From Silene conica (lineage: Eukaryota > Streptophyta > Magnoliopsida > Caryophyllales > Caryophyllaceae): a stretch of DNA of 64,000 bases. The notes below the pieces were generated by a model. The model saw only the letters and a list, made by a program, of their open reading frames with translations, was not told the DNA's origin and did not search any database. Within the stretch, counting starts at the first letter, position 1; each line of letters begins with the position of its first letter. The position numbers and the translations under genes are program-made. The DNA lies in the NCBI GenBank assembly GCA_029255685.2, contig CM055314.2, forward strand, positions 37,578,790 through 37,642,789, written 5' to 3'. Shown here piece after piece: positions 36,053-46,127 of this stretch.

Positions 36053-37583
36053 TGATACGTGTCTATTTTATGATGTTTTACATCTATTTTTACACGTATT
36101 TAGTCGCTCATTTACTATGTTTTAGCCTTTATTTCCCACAAATTGTGTACTTTCGTATTTTTATGCACTTTTGCAGATTTATGCGGAAAAGAGACGATTT
36201 AGCACCAAATCCATATCCTCAAGTCTTTTGTATAATTAAGGAATAAATGGAAAGTCAACTGGAGTCAAAGTCAAAGTGCCAAAAGTCAAAACACGAAGAA
36301 ATCCGAAGACTTCCGTGCAGAAGGGGTCGACCGACCAGCAAAACGGGTCGGCCGACCAGGCCCGATTTTCATAAAGTCCAATTTTCACGAAAGAGCCGGA
36401 AATAAAAGAAGCCCAGCAGGAAGTGGTCGACCGACCAGTTATACGGGTCGGCCGACCAGATTGAAGCCCATACGATTTCTTTTCGGAAATAAAGTAGAAT
36501 TAGAATTTTAAGGAAACTCTTAGTTTTTACCCTATATAAACAAATCTTGTGATTAGGGTTAGGTATGCTTTATCATATATCATCTTCTACCATCTAGTTC
36601 ATCTTTTTATCATTATTCAAGAATTCTCAAGCATTCAATAAAGTTTATTCAGTTCTGCCTTAAATCCAATTGTGGTAATTATTCTCTAATCTAGTTTTAT
36701 TATAGTTCTTGTTTTTATTACAATTGTTAAGTTAGAATCCCAAGCTTTATTTGAATCTTGCATGCTTAGTTTATTTACTATGTTCTTCATGTTTATTCCC
36801 AATTTCATATTCATCTTAACAATCATGAGTAACTAATTTTCATATGTTAGGATGTAGGGAATAATATGCATAGGTAGATAAAAATCCGAAAACCCGACCT
36901 GTAGCAGGACCACGGTCGGCCGACTGAAATAGTCGGTCGGTCGACCGAGGCCGTGGTCGGCCGACTGGAGTAGCCGGTCGGTCGACCACTCGCGTCTGTT
37001 TTCTTATTTCGCCTTTTCTTGTAAATTATAATATCCTGCAATGAGACCAATAGGAGACTTGTAGGATGTTAGTAATGACCTACCCAAGATTGAAAGATAC
37101 GGGAAGGGCATTGGTTTACACCTTAAGACGGACAGGTTACTCAAGGCTGAAAGGTATGTAACCTGGGATTTAGGAATCACCCTTATTGTTGACACCCAAT
37201 AATTGTGAGACCTAGGAACTAATAGCATAGGCCGAAAGGAGCTATTAGGTAGCATAGACCTAAAAAGATATGTTACACCCCCTTACGCGACTGCAATACA
37301 TGTTGACCTTAGGATTTATTTTACCTTAGCTATTTATTACCCGAACATCCTAGCATCCTCTTTTATTATATTTTATTCTCGTCTTTTATTATTTGTTTAT
37401 TTTAATCCTTGCTTTAGACTTAGTAATCAACCAATCAAACCCCCAAAATTGTTACCTTTAAACATTAACATTAAGACAATAAACATTCCCCACCTCTTTG
37501 TGGTTCGACCCTGACTTTCACTATCTATTGTTAAGGTTAGGAATTATAAATTTTATCTTTGGTACCCTCAACGACGGGCATCA
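36053..37583 (+). repeat. 3' LTR of A1
   Basis: 1531 bp, no difference from the 5' LTR noticed. It carries the same eight palindromic sites at +6538 bp (36325, 36346, 36425, 36446, 36914, 36935, 36955, 36976). Confidence 0.92.
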
Positions 37584-37663
37584 AGTAACACTCCCAGTTG
37601 TGTTTCATTCAAATGAGTTTTAATTATGTCAACACACTATTGTCGAGAACACTTCCTCCAACA

Positions 37664-40648
37664 CTCCTTTGGTCCCTTGAACTTCACGAGACACGCTTCC
37701 CAAGGTTAACACCGTCTTGGTCGGAACTCCTTTCCGAATGGCAACGTCTTCAAGGCTCACCGGAATTTACAAAAATTACAACTTTTCTAGTCTACTTTAT
37801 ACATTTATAAAATAGAAAACAATAAATAAGGTGATACGAGATCACATTAATTACATCCGAATCGATAACCCCTTACATTACGGGAAATATCGATTAAAAA
37901 CTAAGGCCATACTAAGTAAAATTACATAATCCAAATTACGTAAATAAAATCATGACAATCATAATTAAATATGCAATGCTTATGAATATGAACTAACATG
38001 CAAACCTAAGCCAAATCGTCCTATTAAATATCATTTATATATATAGTTATCGTATACCTCGGTTTTTATTGAATTGCGTGCTTTAACGATTAAAAACACT
38101 AGGCATTATGTGAATCGAAATTCACTCTTAAGTTAATCATCCCAACTCATTTAGGTTTCAAAATTTAGTCTTACTCAAACTTTGAACATGACTTAACTTA
38201 ATATTATAATATTGTTCGGTATTACTCGGTTTTACGGGAAAAATAATATAAAATTCAAAAAGAGTCATAAAATTTCGAAAAATTCAAAATTCAAATTTTG
38301 AATATACTAAAACATTCTTAAAATTTCAGAACCTTAAAAATATTAGTACTTACACGGTTTTATTATTTATTTCGTAAATAATACGTAAAACGAGCATTTT
38401 GAGTCGGAAAATTAAATAATTAGCTCCATAAATGCAACTAAAATACTAATAATATTTTTACACTTTCCAAAATACTATAAGAAACTGAAATGGACAGAAA
38501 ATTTATTAGTACACTGCCCAAAATCCGAAATTTTAATTACATGACTCTTATTATTCAATTTTTAAATGTAACTTTTTAACAAATAAAAATTAAATAAAAC
38601 AGAAACTTTTGGCTCCCAACAAAAATATGGTGATGAACATATCTATTATGGGTTAAATGTTTCGGCCATTTTAACAACTATTGCTAATTTTAACGATTTA
38701 CGTCATATATCGTACAATTTTAACCATTAAAATTATTACACTAGCATAAAATTAAATAAAAATGTCGAAATGTTTATACATGCTGTAAATAATATATATG
38801 ACATAGTGGGAAATTTTTATGGCTAAATTCCAACTTAAACTATTAAAGTCGAAATAATGTCACTTTTATCCGATTTTTACATTAAAAATCAATAAACATG
38901 CAATATATGAGATAAAGTTCTGGAAAATTTAGCATACATTTTAAATATTGCATGTGACATACTCATAAATTTTTATAGTCAAATTCGAAATATAACTATA
39001 CAAACCCATTTTTATTCATTTTATGGCATTTTAACATGTAAAATTCATAAACCATGTATTTTAACTCCATAATTTACGAAAATTCATATTCATATCATTG
39101 GAAATACATGTGAAAACATATCGAAAGATCTCGGCCAGAAGTTTATTTTAACTATTTTTCCCAAAAATAAACATTTTTAACCATTAAAAATAATAAAAAC
39201 CGAAATAATAAACCTTATGAACAATATATATGAAAAATATATTCCAATTATCCTAAAATACATTTAGAATCAGTAGGTATACATGCATAATTATTTTGGC
39301 CATATCATATACGAACAAAAATTTCAATTTTATTTTTGATATCTTAATAACTTCGTAAAAATGTAAACGAAAAGCATGCAAACAACCGACTTGCTCTGAT
39401 ACCAATTGTTAGGTTTAAATATCTCATAACCTAATATTACAGTCATAATAAATAAATATGATAATTAACATTTTAATTATTGCTTTTAGATCTTATGCAT
39501 GCTTATACAAAAATGCGGAAATAGGATTCGAATTACTTACAATCCGACGAAATCAATACAAGGATGATCCTCCTTAGTATTCAAAGAGAACACCTCCTCC
39601 AAGATGCACCCAAGACACCCTTAATATTAGCCGAAACTTTGATGTGCTAGTACAAGATTTGGTTTTCCTTAAAACAAATTCTAATCTCTATTCAGAATTA
39701 AAAACACTAATATAACTTATTAATATTAATATTATTATTATCTCAATAATAATTTTTAGAGGTTTTGATGTAATTTTCTTACTTAGAAAATTTGCCAAAG
39801 TGTAGAATGAATATATGTTTTGTGAGCATGTCACAATATTTAAGTGGGTTGTCCTTGGTTTGTGGGTGGCCGGGTATGGGAAAGAACAAAGGGGGAAATT
39901 TCACCCTTTTCTAAGTCCTTAGGGTGGCCATAGTGTGTGTACTCAAAGCACTATCAATTATTATGTTTAAGGCATAATTAACACACTAATTCCCCACAAC
40001 CACCTCCACTAATCCGCCCCACTTAAGCATAAAATGGTCCTCATTTTATAAAATTGTCAATTTCACAATTGTACATTATGTGACATATAATATGTCACAA
40101 GGTAATAAAATATAATTATCTTAATTTAAAACATATATATTTATCAAATAAATATTGTTTATAAATAAAATAAATCATATTTATCAATTGACAAGTAATT
40201 CATAATTACTAGTATAAAATGGTTATTTATAATAATCGTCAATACGATTTACAACCCTTATAATAATATACAACCCGATTCATTCTAATTTCGATATTAT
40301 AAAATATCGTTTAATGTTTAATAATTGACACGTTTCAATTATAAACATTAATCTTACAATAAGATTTAACCTCTGATTTCTCGGTATACGAGTTTAAGGA
40401 ATATGATCAAATCGTATCAATATATATTTGATCATGTTATCAATTAAGGGAATTGTCCTATAGGTGTGACCTAAAGGGATCAACTGACCACCACCGTCAT
40501 ACGACAGTAATGTCAAACTCTAGCTAGCCAATCATTACCGATTAAAGTTGGTCAGTTGACTAATATAATTTCGTATCATCCCTTGCGTATTCTCGTCATG
40601 AGATTTAATTATATGATCGCACTATTGTTGAGGACACGTTTCCCAACA
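37664..40648 (-). mobile_element. X-family element X2 (5' part only)
   Basis: Leader (37664-39392), primer site (39393-39406, ATTGGTATCAGAGC on the minus strand) and 5' LTR (39407-40648, 1242 bp, minus strand TGTTGGGAAACG...CCTAACA) of another X copy. The leader aligns with the X3 leader throughout and is entered by X1 at its gag-proximal side. Its gag would lie to the left of X1, beyond the window. The LTR has the conserved nested inverted repeat (about 40478-40560). Confidence 0.82.
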
Positions 40649-40910
40649 CCTAATAGCTCCATTCGGCCTATTCTATTAGTTCCTAGGTCTCACAATTATT
40701 GGGTGTCAACAATAAGGGTGATTCCTAATTTCTAGGTCACATACCTTTCAGTCTTAAGTAACCTAGCCGTGTTAAAACGTTAATCAATGCCCTTCCCGTA
40801 TCTTTCAATCTTGGGTAAGTCCTTACTAATATCCTATTAGTCTCCTTTCAGTCTCATTATAAGTTACTATGGTCGACGAAATAAAACAGAACGGAAAACA
40901 TACGCAGTTT

Positions 40911-40985
40911 GGTCGACCGACCAGCTACTCCGGTCGACCGACTAAACACCTAAGTCGACCGACCAGTTAAGCCGGTCACTTGACC
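40911..40985. repeat. Phased palindrome array in A2, four sites
   Basis: Sites start at 40911, 40932, 40953 and 40974, three successive 21-bp steps. The first three have the core TCGACCGA and the fourth is degenerate (GGTCACTTGACC). Spacers are nine bases and all different. Confidence 0.92.
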
Positions 40986-41487
40986 TAAGTCTGCTACAGG
41001 CAGTCTCGGGTTTCACACCATCTACGCATATTCCTCCCTACATCCTAACATATGTAATTAGCTACTCATCGATATGGAAATAACAACAATAACATTGATA
41101 AAATTAGAATTCATGGTGAACATTAATCTAAGCATGCGATAACAACAAAGGCTTTGGGATTCTACGCTAAACTGGATGCAAGCAATTATAGAGATAACAA
41201 TAGAAGAACTGAAATCAAAGAAGAATTACCAAAATATGGATTAGGGCAGAAAAGAACAAGTTGTATTGAGTTCCGTTGAAAGATTAATGAACAATGAACA
41301 AAACTTAAAGAACAGTGTTTGAAATACTAAGAAAATAAACTATTGTATGCTAATGATAATAAAACTGAATGTGACTGAGTTAGATTGATAATAGAATACT
41401 CCATGCCTTTTTATCCCTAATCCCGAGATTAGCTTAAGTAGGCGGAAACAATTGGTGGACTTCTGATTATAAGGTAGTAGGTCCTCT

Positions 41488-41520
41488 GGTCGACCGACCA
41501 GGGTAGGAGGTCGGTCGACC
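41488..41520. repeat. Phased palindrome pair in A2
   Basis: GGTCGACCGACC at 41488 and GGTCGGTCGACC at 41509, step 21 bp, nine-base spacer. Confidence 0.92.
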
Positions 41521-41793
41521 CACTTTCCTGTACGTCAGTCTTGATTTTGCCTTAGTTTGACTTTGTGTTACTTGATATGCCACTTGAGTTGACTTTCCCT
41601 CGATCCTTGGTTATGCAAAAATCCCGAGGGTAGAAAGTTGGTGTAAAATCGTCTCTTTTCCGCATAATTCTGCAAAAGAGCATAAAAATACGAAAGTAGA
41701 CAATTGTTGGGAAATAAAGGTTAAAACATAGTAAATGAGCGACAAAATGCGTGTTAAAGTAGATGTAAAACATCATAAAATAGACACGCATCA

Positions 41794-41981
41794 AAGCACA
41801 TCCTTCGTGGAACTCTCATTAAGTCCCATATCCCTCTCCGCTTGGACTAGAATCTTATGCCACTCGTCCAAAGTGGTTTCTTGATTACACATGTTAAAGT
41901 TCACCCGAAACTGAACATACAATTTTACTTTGTTAAGGGAGTGAAGAATTTTGTCAACAATAAGAGAGTCGGGAACATTCA
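41794..41981 (-). pseudogene. X4 gag fragment, left piece
   Basis: A minus-strand Copia-type Gag segment (HSLNKVKLYVQFRVNFN, then ERDMGL), similar to the X1 and X3 Gags. It is bounded on the left by A2 and on the right by X3. The last five bases (ATTCA) are the X3 target duplication. The other piece of this gag lies at 49789-50265. A fossil. Confidence 0.8.
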
Positions 41982-42640
41982 TGTTAGGTTTAGTTATCTC
42001 ATAAACTAAATATTTTAGTCATACTAACATGATTTTAATTAACATTTTAATTAACATATGATTAGATCTTATGCATGCTAAAAATATGCGGAAATAGGAT
42101 AGATTTCGAGCCCTTACACACGGTCCGAAATGTGATGCTAGGATGATCCTCCAAGTATTCAACAAGAACACCTCCTTTGGATGCACCAAGACAACCCCTT
42201 AACAAACCGAGACTTAGAACAAGCTAGTATAAGAATCGGATTATCCTTAAACAATATAAGTTATAATATGAACTTAGTATACTAATATTATATCTTTTAT
42301 ATAATTAGTATTTTATTATCTTATAATAATTACTTCGAGGATTTTATGTTGTATTATTTTCTCACCCTTAGAAACTCTAACAAGCATTAGAACTAGAATG
42401 AATTGTGAGCATATCATATATTTAAGGAATGGTGCTTGGGTTGAGGTGTGGCCGGGTATGGGAAGACACAAGGGGAGACAAATTCTCTAACCCATTTCCA
42501 AGACATGCCTTTAAACATGATGATTAAGGTGTGTTCAATACACAATAATCACCCTCAACCACACCCACTTAGCCGCCCATTTTTATCTTAAAATGGATTT
42601 CACAAATTTGTCAATTGTATAATTTGTACAAAAAGTGACA
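41982..42640 (-). repeat. 3' LTR of X3, partial copy
   Basis: Matches the end-proximal part of the X3 5' LTR (48578 onward) closely, then gives way to 3' internal sequence. Confidence 0.8.
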
Positions 42641-44493
42641 AGTGTGCGTCACCAATTCTCTTGTCCTATTACAATCTCCCACTCAATGCAAGATGTCTCT
42701 CTGAGGTCGTACTTGCATTCGATCATATCATGAGTGGTTTCCTCGATCTGGAGAATAACTGTTTGACCGGAATTATCTACCATAGATACCTTCCGAGCGT
42801 CGCCACGCATTTCCAGTTAGCTTCTCCTCGAGTGGCCTTGAGATTTGAACAACCCTGACAAGGGGTGGACAATTTCTATCGTACTACTTTCTTCAACTAG
42901 TCACAGTCAGTCACAACCCAAAGCAATCCCATTTGACTCCAGTTACGAAAAGTCGTAGAGAATGGATCAAGGTTATGCCTAAACTGTACTATCTTGGGAG
43001 AGTACTCTTTAGTCTAAGAATTGACTCACAAGAATACTATAGTAGCTCTCTCCACGACCCGACTATTATAAAATTTCCAGAACTCTATAAGCGGTCACTT
43101 GGCTCGACAGAGTGTCTCTTGCAGTTTGCCTATGTGATCGACTAGTCATCATATATGTCTCTATGGCACTTGAACTCGCCATCAATCGCCTCACATTCTA
43201 GTCGCTTTGAGATGTCACCTCATGTATGCGGCTAGGGGCTTATACTAAGTCAATCCAGTTCACTTATGGGGTTCAAAATTGTCTCTTACAACCCATTTGG
43301 ATTTTGACAAAGTATCTTTCATTTTGAGTTAATTACAACTCAATTGACATTGTCATGCAAAAACAGTCAATACTATTTCATTGCATTTGATGCATGATCA
43401 TCTATTTGTATTAGTGTTTTGCGAATAAACCTTTTATTCATGATTGCAAAACTTACAATTTTTGGTCTCCTTCCGACTCATATTATCTCACATAATATGA
43501 TCTTATTTGAGCACATATCTAGAACCCATTCTAGATCTTGAGGTTCCTTTCCTGAGGGAAGCTCCCACTGTTATGTTATAACTCGTGACGTATTGATATA
43601 CTAGAGAGATTAAAGAATCACTCGATATTACTTAGTCACTCATGTGCGGAAATCTATATTGTAGTTAATTTATGATTTCATCATTCTAATTATTTTCAAA
43701 CATCTTGGCTATTTATCAAGGTTATTCATATCTAACCGTTTTTATTTCTAATGGGCGACCTTTTATTATCAATATAATAAACCTTCCCGTAAAGCTCCAT
43801 CATCTTATGATATTCCGTTTATCTAGAATTGAGAACCTCTTATTCTTTACACTTTAAAGAATCACCCATCCTCTCTAAATGGTAGGTTCAATTTTTAATC
43901 AATATCGCTCCCACTGAAAACAATATTACTCGATTTCTTAAATGAACGTTTCATTTCTCGCATGTAAATCTTTATTATCTCTTGAATCATTATCACTATC
44001 ACTATCCCTATAGTGATCTATTTTCATTCAATCAATCATCACTTCCTTCATGTCTTCGTTTCCTCGAGACGAATATGACATGATAATTCCCTTATAACTA
44101 CATTGAGAGAATTGAGATGATTTCTTCTCTTTTATCTTATAAATTTAGAAAAATCATTTATTAAGGAACTGTTTTCTTTCCGATTTCATACGGGGTTTCA
44201 TTATATCCTCTCTTTGAAACAATGAACATAAGGAACCTTTCCTCTTGTGTCCTCCCGTAGTTTCTTCAGTGTCCTCTCGTAGTTTCTTTAATTCATTCAT
44301 TTAGGGTTCTTCTTAAGTCTCCCATGTAGGAATCTTCTCTAAGATCCTGTATTTTTTATCATTGGTTTACGAGCGAAATATTTTCTCCCACTCTATCCTT
44401 TTAACAATAACTTTTACTTGTATAAGGATAGCAATTTCGATTTAACCAATGCATATGAATGTTTGAAGTTTTATAGGTGTGATGTATACATTC
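42641..44493 (-). other. X3 3' non-coding tract
   Basis: No coding sequence. Near 42670-43320 the minus strand resembles the C1 tract between pol and the 3' LTR (shared words such as gccactcgagga and attgagtgggaga, the latter a polypurine-tract type motif). The remainder is T-rich with many short ATTC/TTCAT runs and nothing recognisable. Confidence 0.6.
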
Positions 44494-44696
44494 TGTAACA
44501 ACCCGACCGACCACCGTCGTAACACAATACCAATAAGATGGGAGTGCACTTTTGGGCCCATTATTTGTCCTCACTTAAGCCCAAAAGCACAAGGCCTTGT
44601 TACTAAGTGGTGGGTGAAAGCTATTATAAACATATCACAAGCCTCTCAATCTACCGATGTGGGACAAATCTCCTCTCATACTCTTGGGGTGTTACA
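44494..44696. mobile_element. 203-bp TRIM-like solo LTR
   Basis: Starts TGTAACAACCCGACC and ends TTGGGGTGTTACA, with TG...CA ends and inverted termini, flanked by a perfect CATTC duplication (44489-44493 and 44697-44701). No coding capacity. The word gatgtgggacaaat near the end is typical of small plant gypsy-type LTRs. It is best read as a solo LTR of a small (TRIM/SMART-like) element inserted in X3. Confidence 0.82.
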
Positions 44697-45200
44697 CATT
44701 CTCATTTTCACTTAAAATGAAAATCTTATAATGAACTAATGATGTCTCATTTTGATTGAAAGTATCTCATGGGGGTGTGTTCTCCGTTCTAATCAACACT
44801 TTGATTATATTACATTGATCGTATCAATGTTTATTTCGTGATAAAATCACCATAATTCATGTTTTAACAAGGTGTGCAATTTATTTTAGAAATCAAGTAA
44901 TTGATTAAGAACAAAAGTAGTGACTTGGGTTGAAAACCAAGTCACTAACATCCAAAATTACAACCATTGTTTTAGGATTTGAATCCTTGTCTTACAAGAA
45001 AATAAATTGTTCTAATAAAATGCAAAATATGAAAGAAGACGATATGAAAATTAGAGCCTAGCTCTTCAGGTCTTCGATCAATTGGATGCTACCGTAGCCA
45101 TCCAAGTAAGGAACTTCACGCTTCCTTCTCCTTGCCCTTATCATTAGGAGGTGGCCCTTTAAAACAATTAAAAAGGGTAAATATCAACAATTTTGTATCA
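44697..45200 (-). other. X3 non-coding flank after gag
   Basis: AT-rich, no coding motif except the conserved hairpin at 44918-44946, which lies about 255 bp past the gag stop. Confidence 0.6.
44918..44946 (-). other. Conserved hairpin downstream of X3 gag
   Basis: The same AGTGACTTGG / CCAAGTCACT stem and GTTGAAAA loop as in X1 (24616-24646), at nearly the same distance from gag. Confidence 0.75.
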
Positions 45201-46127
45201 CTATACATAAGTTGATAAATGACATGAATTTAAACGAGAATTATTACCTACGGCGGTTGCCTTCCCATTTTTGAGATCGCTTAAGTATTTGGGGTAATTT
45301 CTCTTCCAATGTCCTATCCTCGTACAATAATGCCATTTATCTTCTGATTTTGAGGACGAGGTGGAAGCGCCTTTCGAAAAGGTCTTTTCTTTGGTCGGTT
45401 TGGGCTTGAACGTTTTCTTGCCCTTGCCCTTGAAGGCATTCCTTTTGAAGCTTGTTTTCCCCTTTTTCTCGATGTTCAAGACATCTTTAGTGGAACTATC
45501 ATGAAGTCCCATATCCCTCTCGGCTTGGACGAGCATCTTATGCAATTCGTCCAATGTGGTCTCTTGATTTCGCATATTGAAATTCACCCGGAATTGAGCA
45601 TACGATTTCACCTTATTGAGCGAGTGAAGAACTCGGTCAATGATGAGAGAGTCGGGAACATCAACCCCTTGCACTTTAAGAGTTTCCGCTAGCTCAACGA
45701 GTTTGAGCACAGGAGGGCTTATCTTTTGCCCTTCCTTCAAGCTAATGTCGAAGAAGGCGGAAGCCGCCTCATATTGTATCACCCTTGGAGTTTGCGAAAA
45801 CATTGTCGCAAGCTTGGTGTATATCTCATATGATGTGGTCAACTTGATCATACTCCTTTGGAGATCCGGCTCCATGGAGAAGATGAGCACATTTTTAAGA
45901 GCGGAGGACTCTTTCATGTAGGCTTCATAGGCCTCACGAGTTTGGACCGAGGAACGAGCGGTCGGAGCGGCTTCGGATAGGTAACGAGTCTTATCGTCAC
46001 CTTGAGCGGCCAAAAGTAATTGCGCATCCAAATCCTTAAAATTGGAACCATGCTTATCGAGTTTGCAACGATCCATAAAGGATCGAAGCCATGAAACGTT
46101 AGTGAGAGGTGGAGCGTTGGTTGCCAT
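45201..46127 (-). CDS. gag: Gag protein of X3 (Copia-type)
   Basis: A 308-residue open frame with the Copia Gag pattern: SWLRSFMDRCKL near residue 13, LKNVLIFSMEPDLQRS near 77-92, AASAFFDISLKEGQ near 120 and FRVNFNMRNQETTLDELHKML near 180. Then comes a Lys-rich basic stretch and a knuckle-like region (about 265-280). It is close to the X1 and X4 Gags and more distant from the C1 Gag. The start is the ATG giving MATNAPPLTNVSW, matching the X4 N-terminus MANNAPPLTNVSW. That agreement between independent copies supports both the start and past coding constraint. Confidence 0.85.
   Translation of the reverse strand: MATNAPPLTNVSWLRSFMDRCKLDKHGSNFKDLDAQLLLAAQGDDKTRYLSEAAPTARSSVQTREAYEAYMKESSALKNVLIFSMEPDLQRSMIKLTTSYEIYTKLATMFSQTPRVIQYEAASAFFDISLKEGQKISPPVLKLVELAETLKVQGVDVPDSLIIDRVLHSLNKVKSYAQFRVNFNMRNQETTLDELHKMLVQAERDMGLHDSSTKDVLNIEKKGKTSFKRNAFKGKGKKTFKPKPTKEKTFSKGASTSSSKSEDKWHYCTRIGHWKRNYPKYLSDLKNGKATAVGNNSRLNSCHLSTYV

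Larger units (their letters stand above)
29515..37583 (+). mobile_element. Athila-type element A1, gag-protease only
   Basis: An 8069-bp Ty3/gypsy element with two 1531-bp LTRs (TGATACGTGTC...GGGCATCA), a tRNA-Asp primer site, one Gag-protease frame and a purine tract. It is flanked by a perfect AGTAA duplication (29510-29514 and 37584-37588). LTR type and primer site are those of the Athila lineage. No reverse transcriptase, RNase H or integrase is present, so it is non-autonomous by composition. I saw no difference between the LTRs where I compared them, and open frames recur at a constant 6538-bp offset, so insertion was very recent. It carries about 26 phased palindromes. Confidence 0.92.
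24376..37663 (-). mobile_element. Copia-like gag element X1 (partial in window)
   Basis: A minus-strand element of the X family. From right to left: 5' LTR (28304-37663, interrupted by A1), primer site, 2.46-kb leader, gag, and a 3' flank that continues to the left of C1. Its 3' LTR is not in the window, so whether this copy ever had pol cannot be seen. The LTR is closest to that of X6. Its right end abuts X2 leader sequence (ctcctttggtccc), showing that X1 was inserted in X2. Confidence 0.75.
28304..37663 (-). repeat. 5' LTR of X1, interrupted by A1
   Basis: LTR sequence at 28304-29514 and 37589-37663 (about 1286 bp in total). On the minus strand it starts TGTTGGAGGAAGTG and ends CCCAACA. 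A1 with its AGTAA duplication lies inside. Fourteen bases from the insertion point is a perfect nested inverted repeat: outer arms TCAACTGATCA (29421-29431) and TGATCAGTTGA (29490-29500), inner arms CGATAATG (29446-29453) and CATTATCG (29474-29481). The X6 LTR is its closest relative in the window. Confidence 0.85.
40649..41793 (-). repeat. Athila LTR piece A2
   Basis: The reverse complement of most of an Athila LTR related to A1, diverged from it. It includes the cognate of the A1 LTR start (TGATGCGTGTC on the minus strand, ending at 41793). Its left side is interrupted by X2. It lies in the gag of X4. Palindromic sites are kept at 21-bp steps despite the divergence. Confidence 0.82.

Noticed and set aside
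29787-41520. GTCGAC-rich arrays as cloning linkers or assembly artefact
   Set aside because: GTCGAC is a SalI site, but the sites vary (TCGGCCGA, TCGATCGA), recur in diverged A2 and inside an open reading frame, and keep 21-bp spacing with natural spacers.
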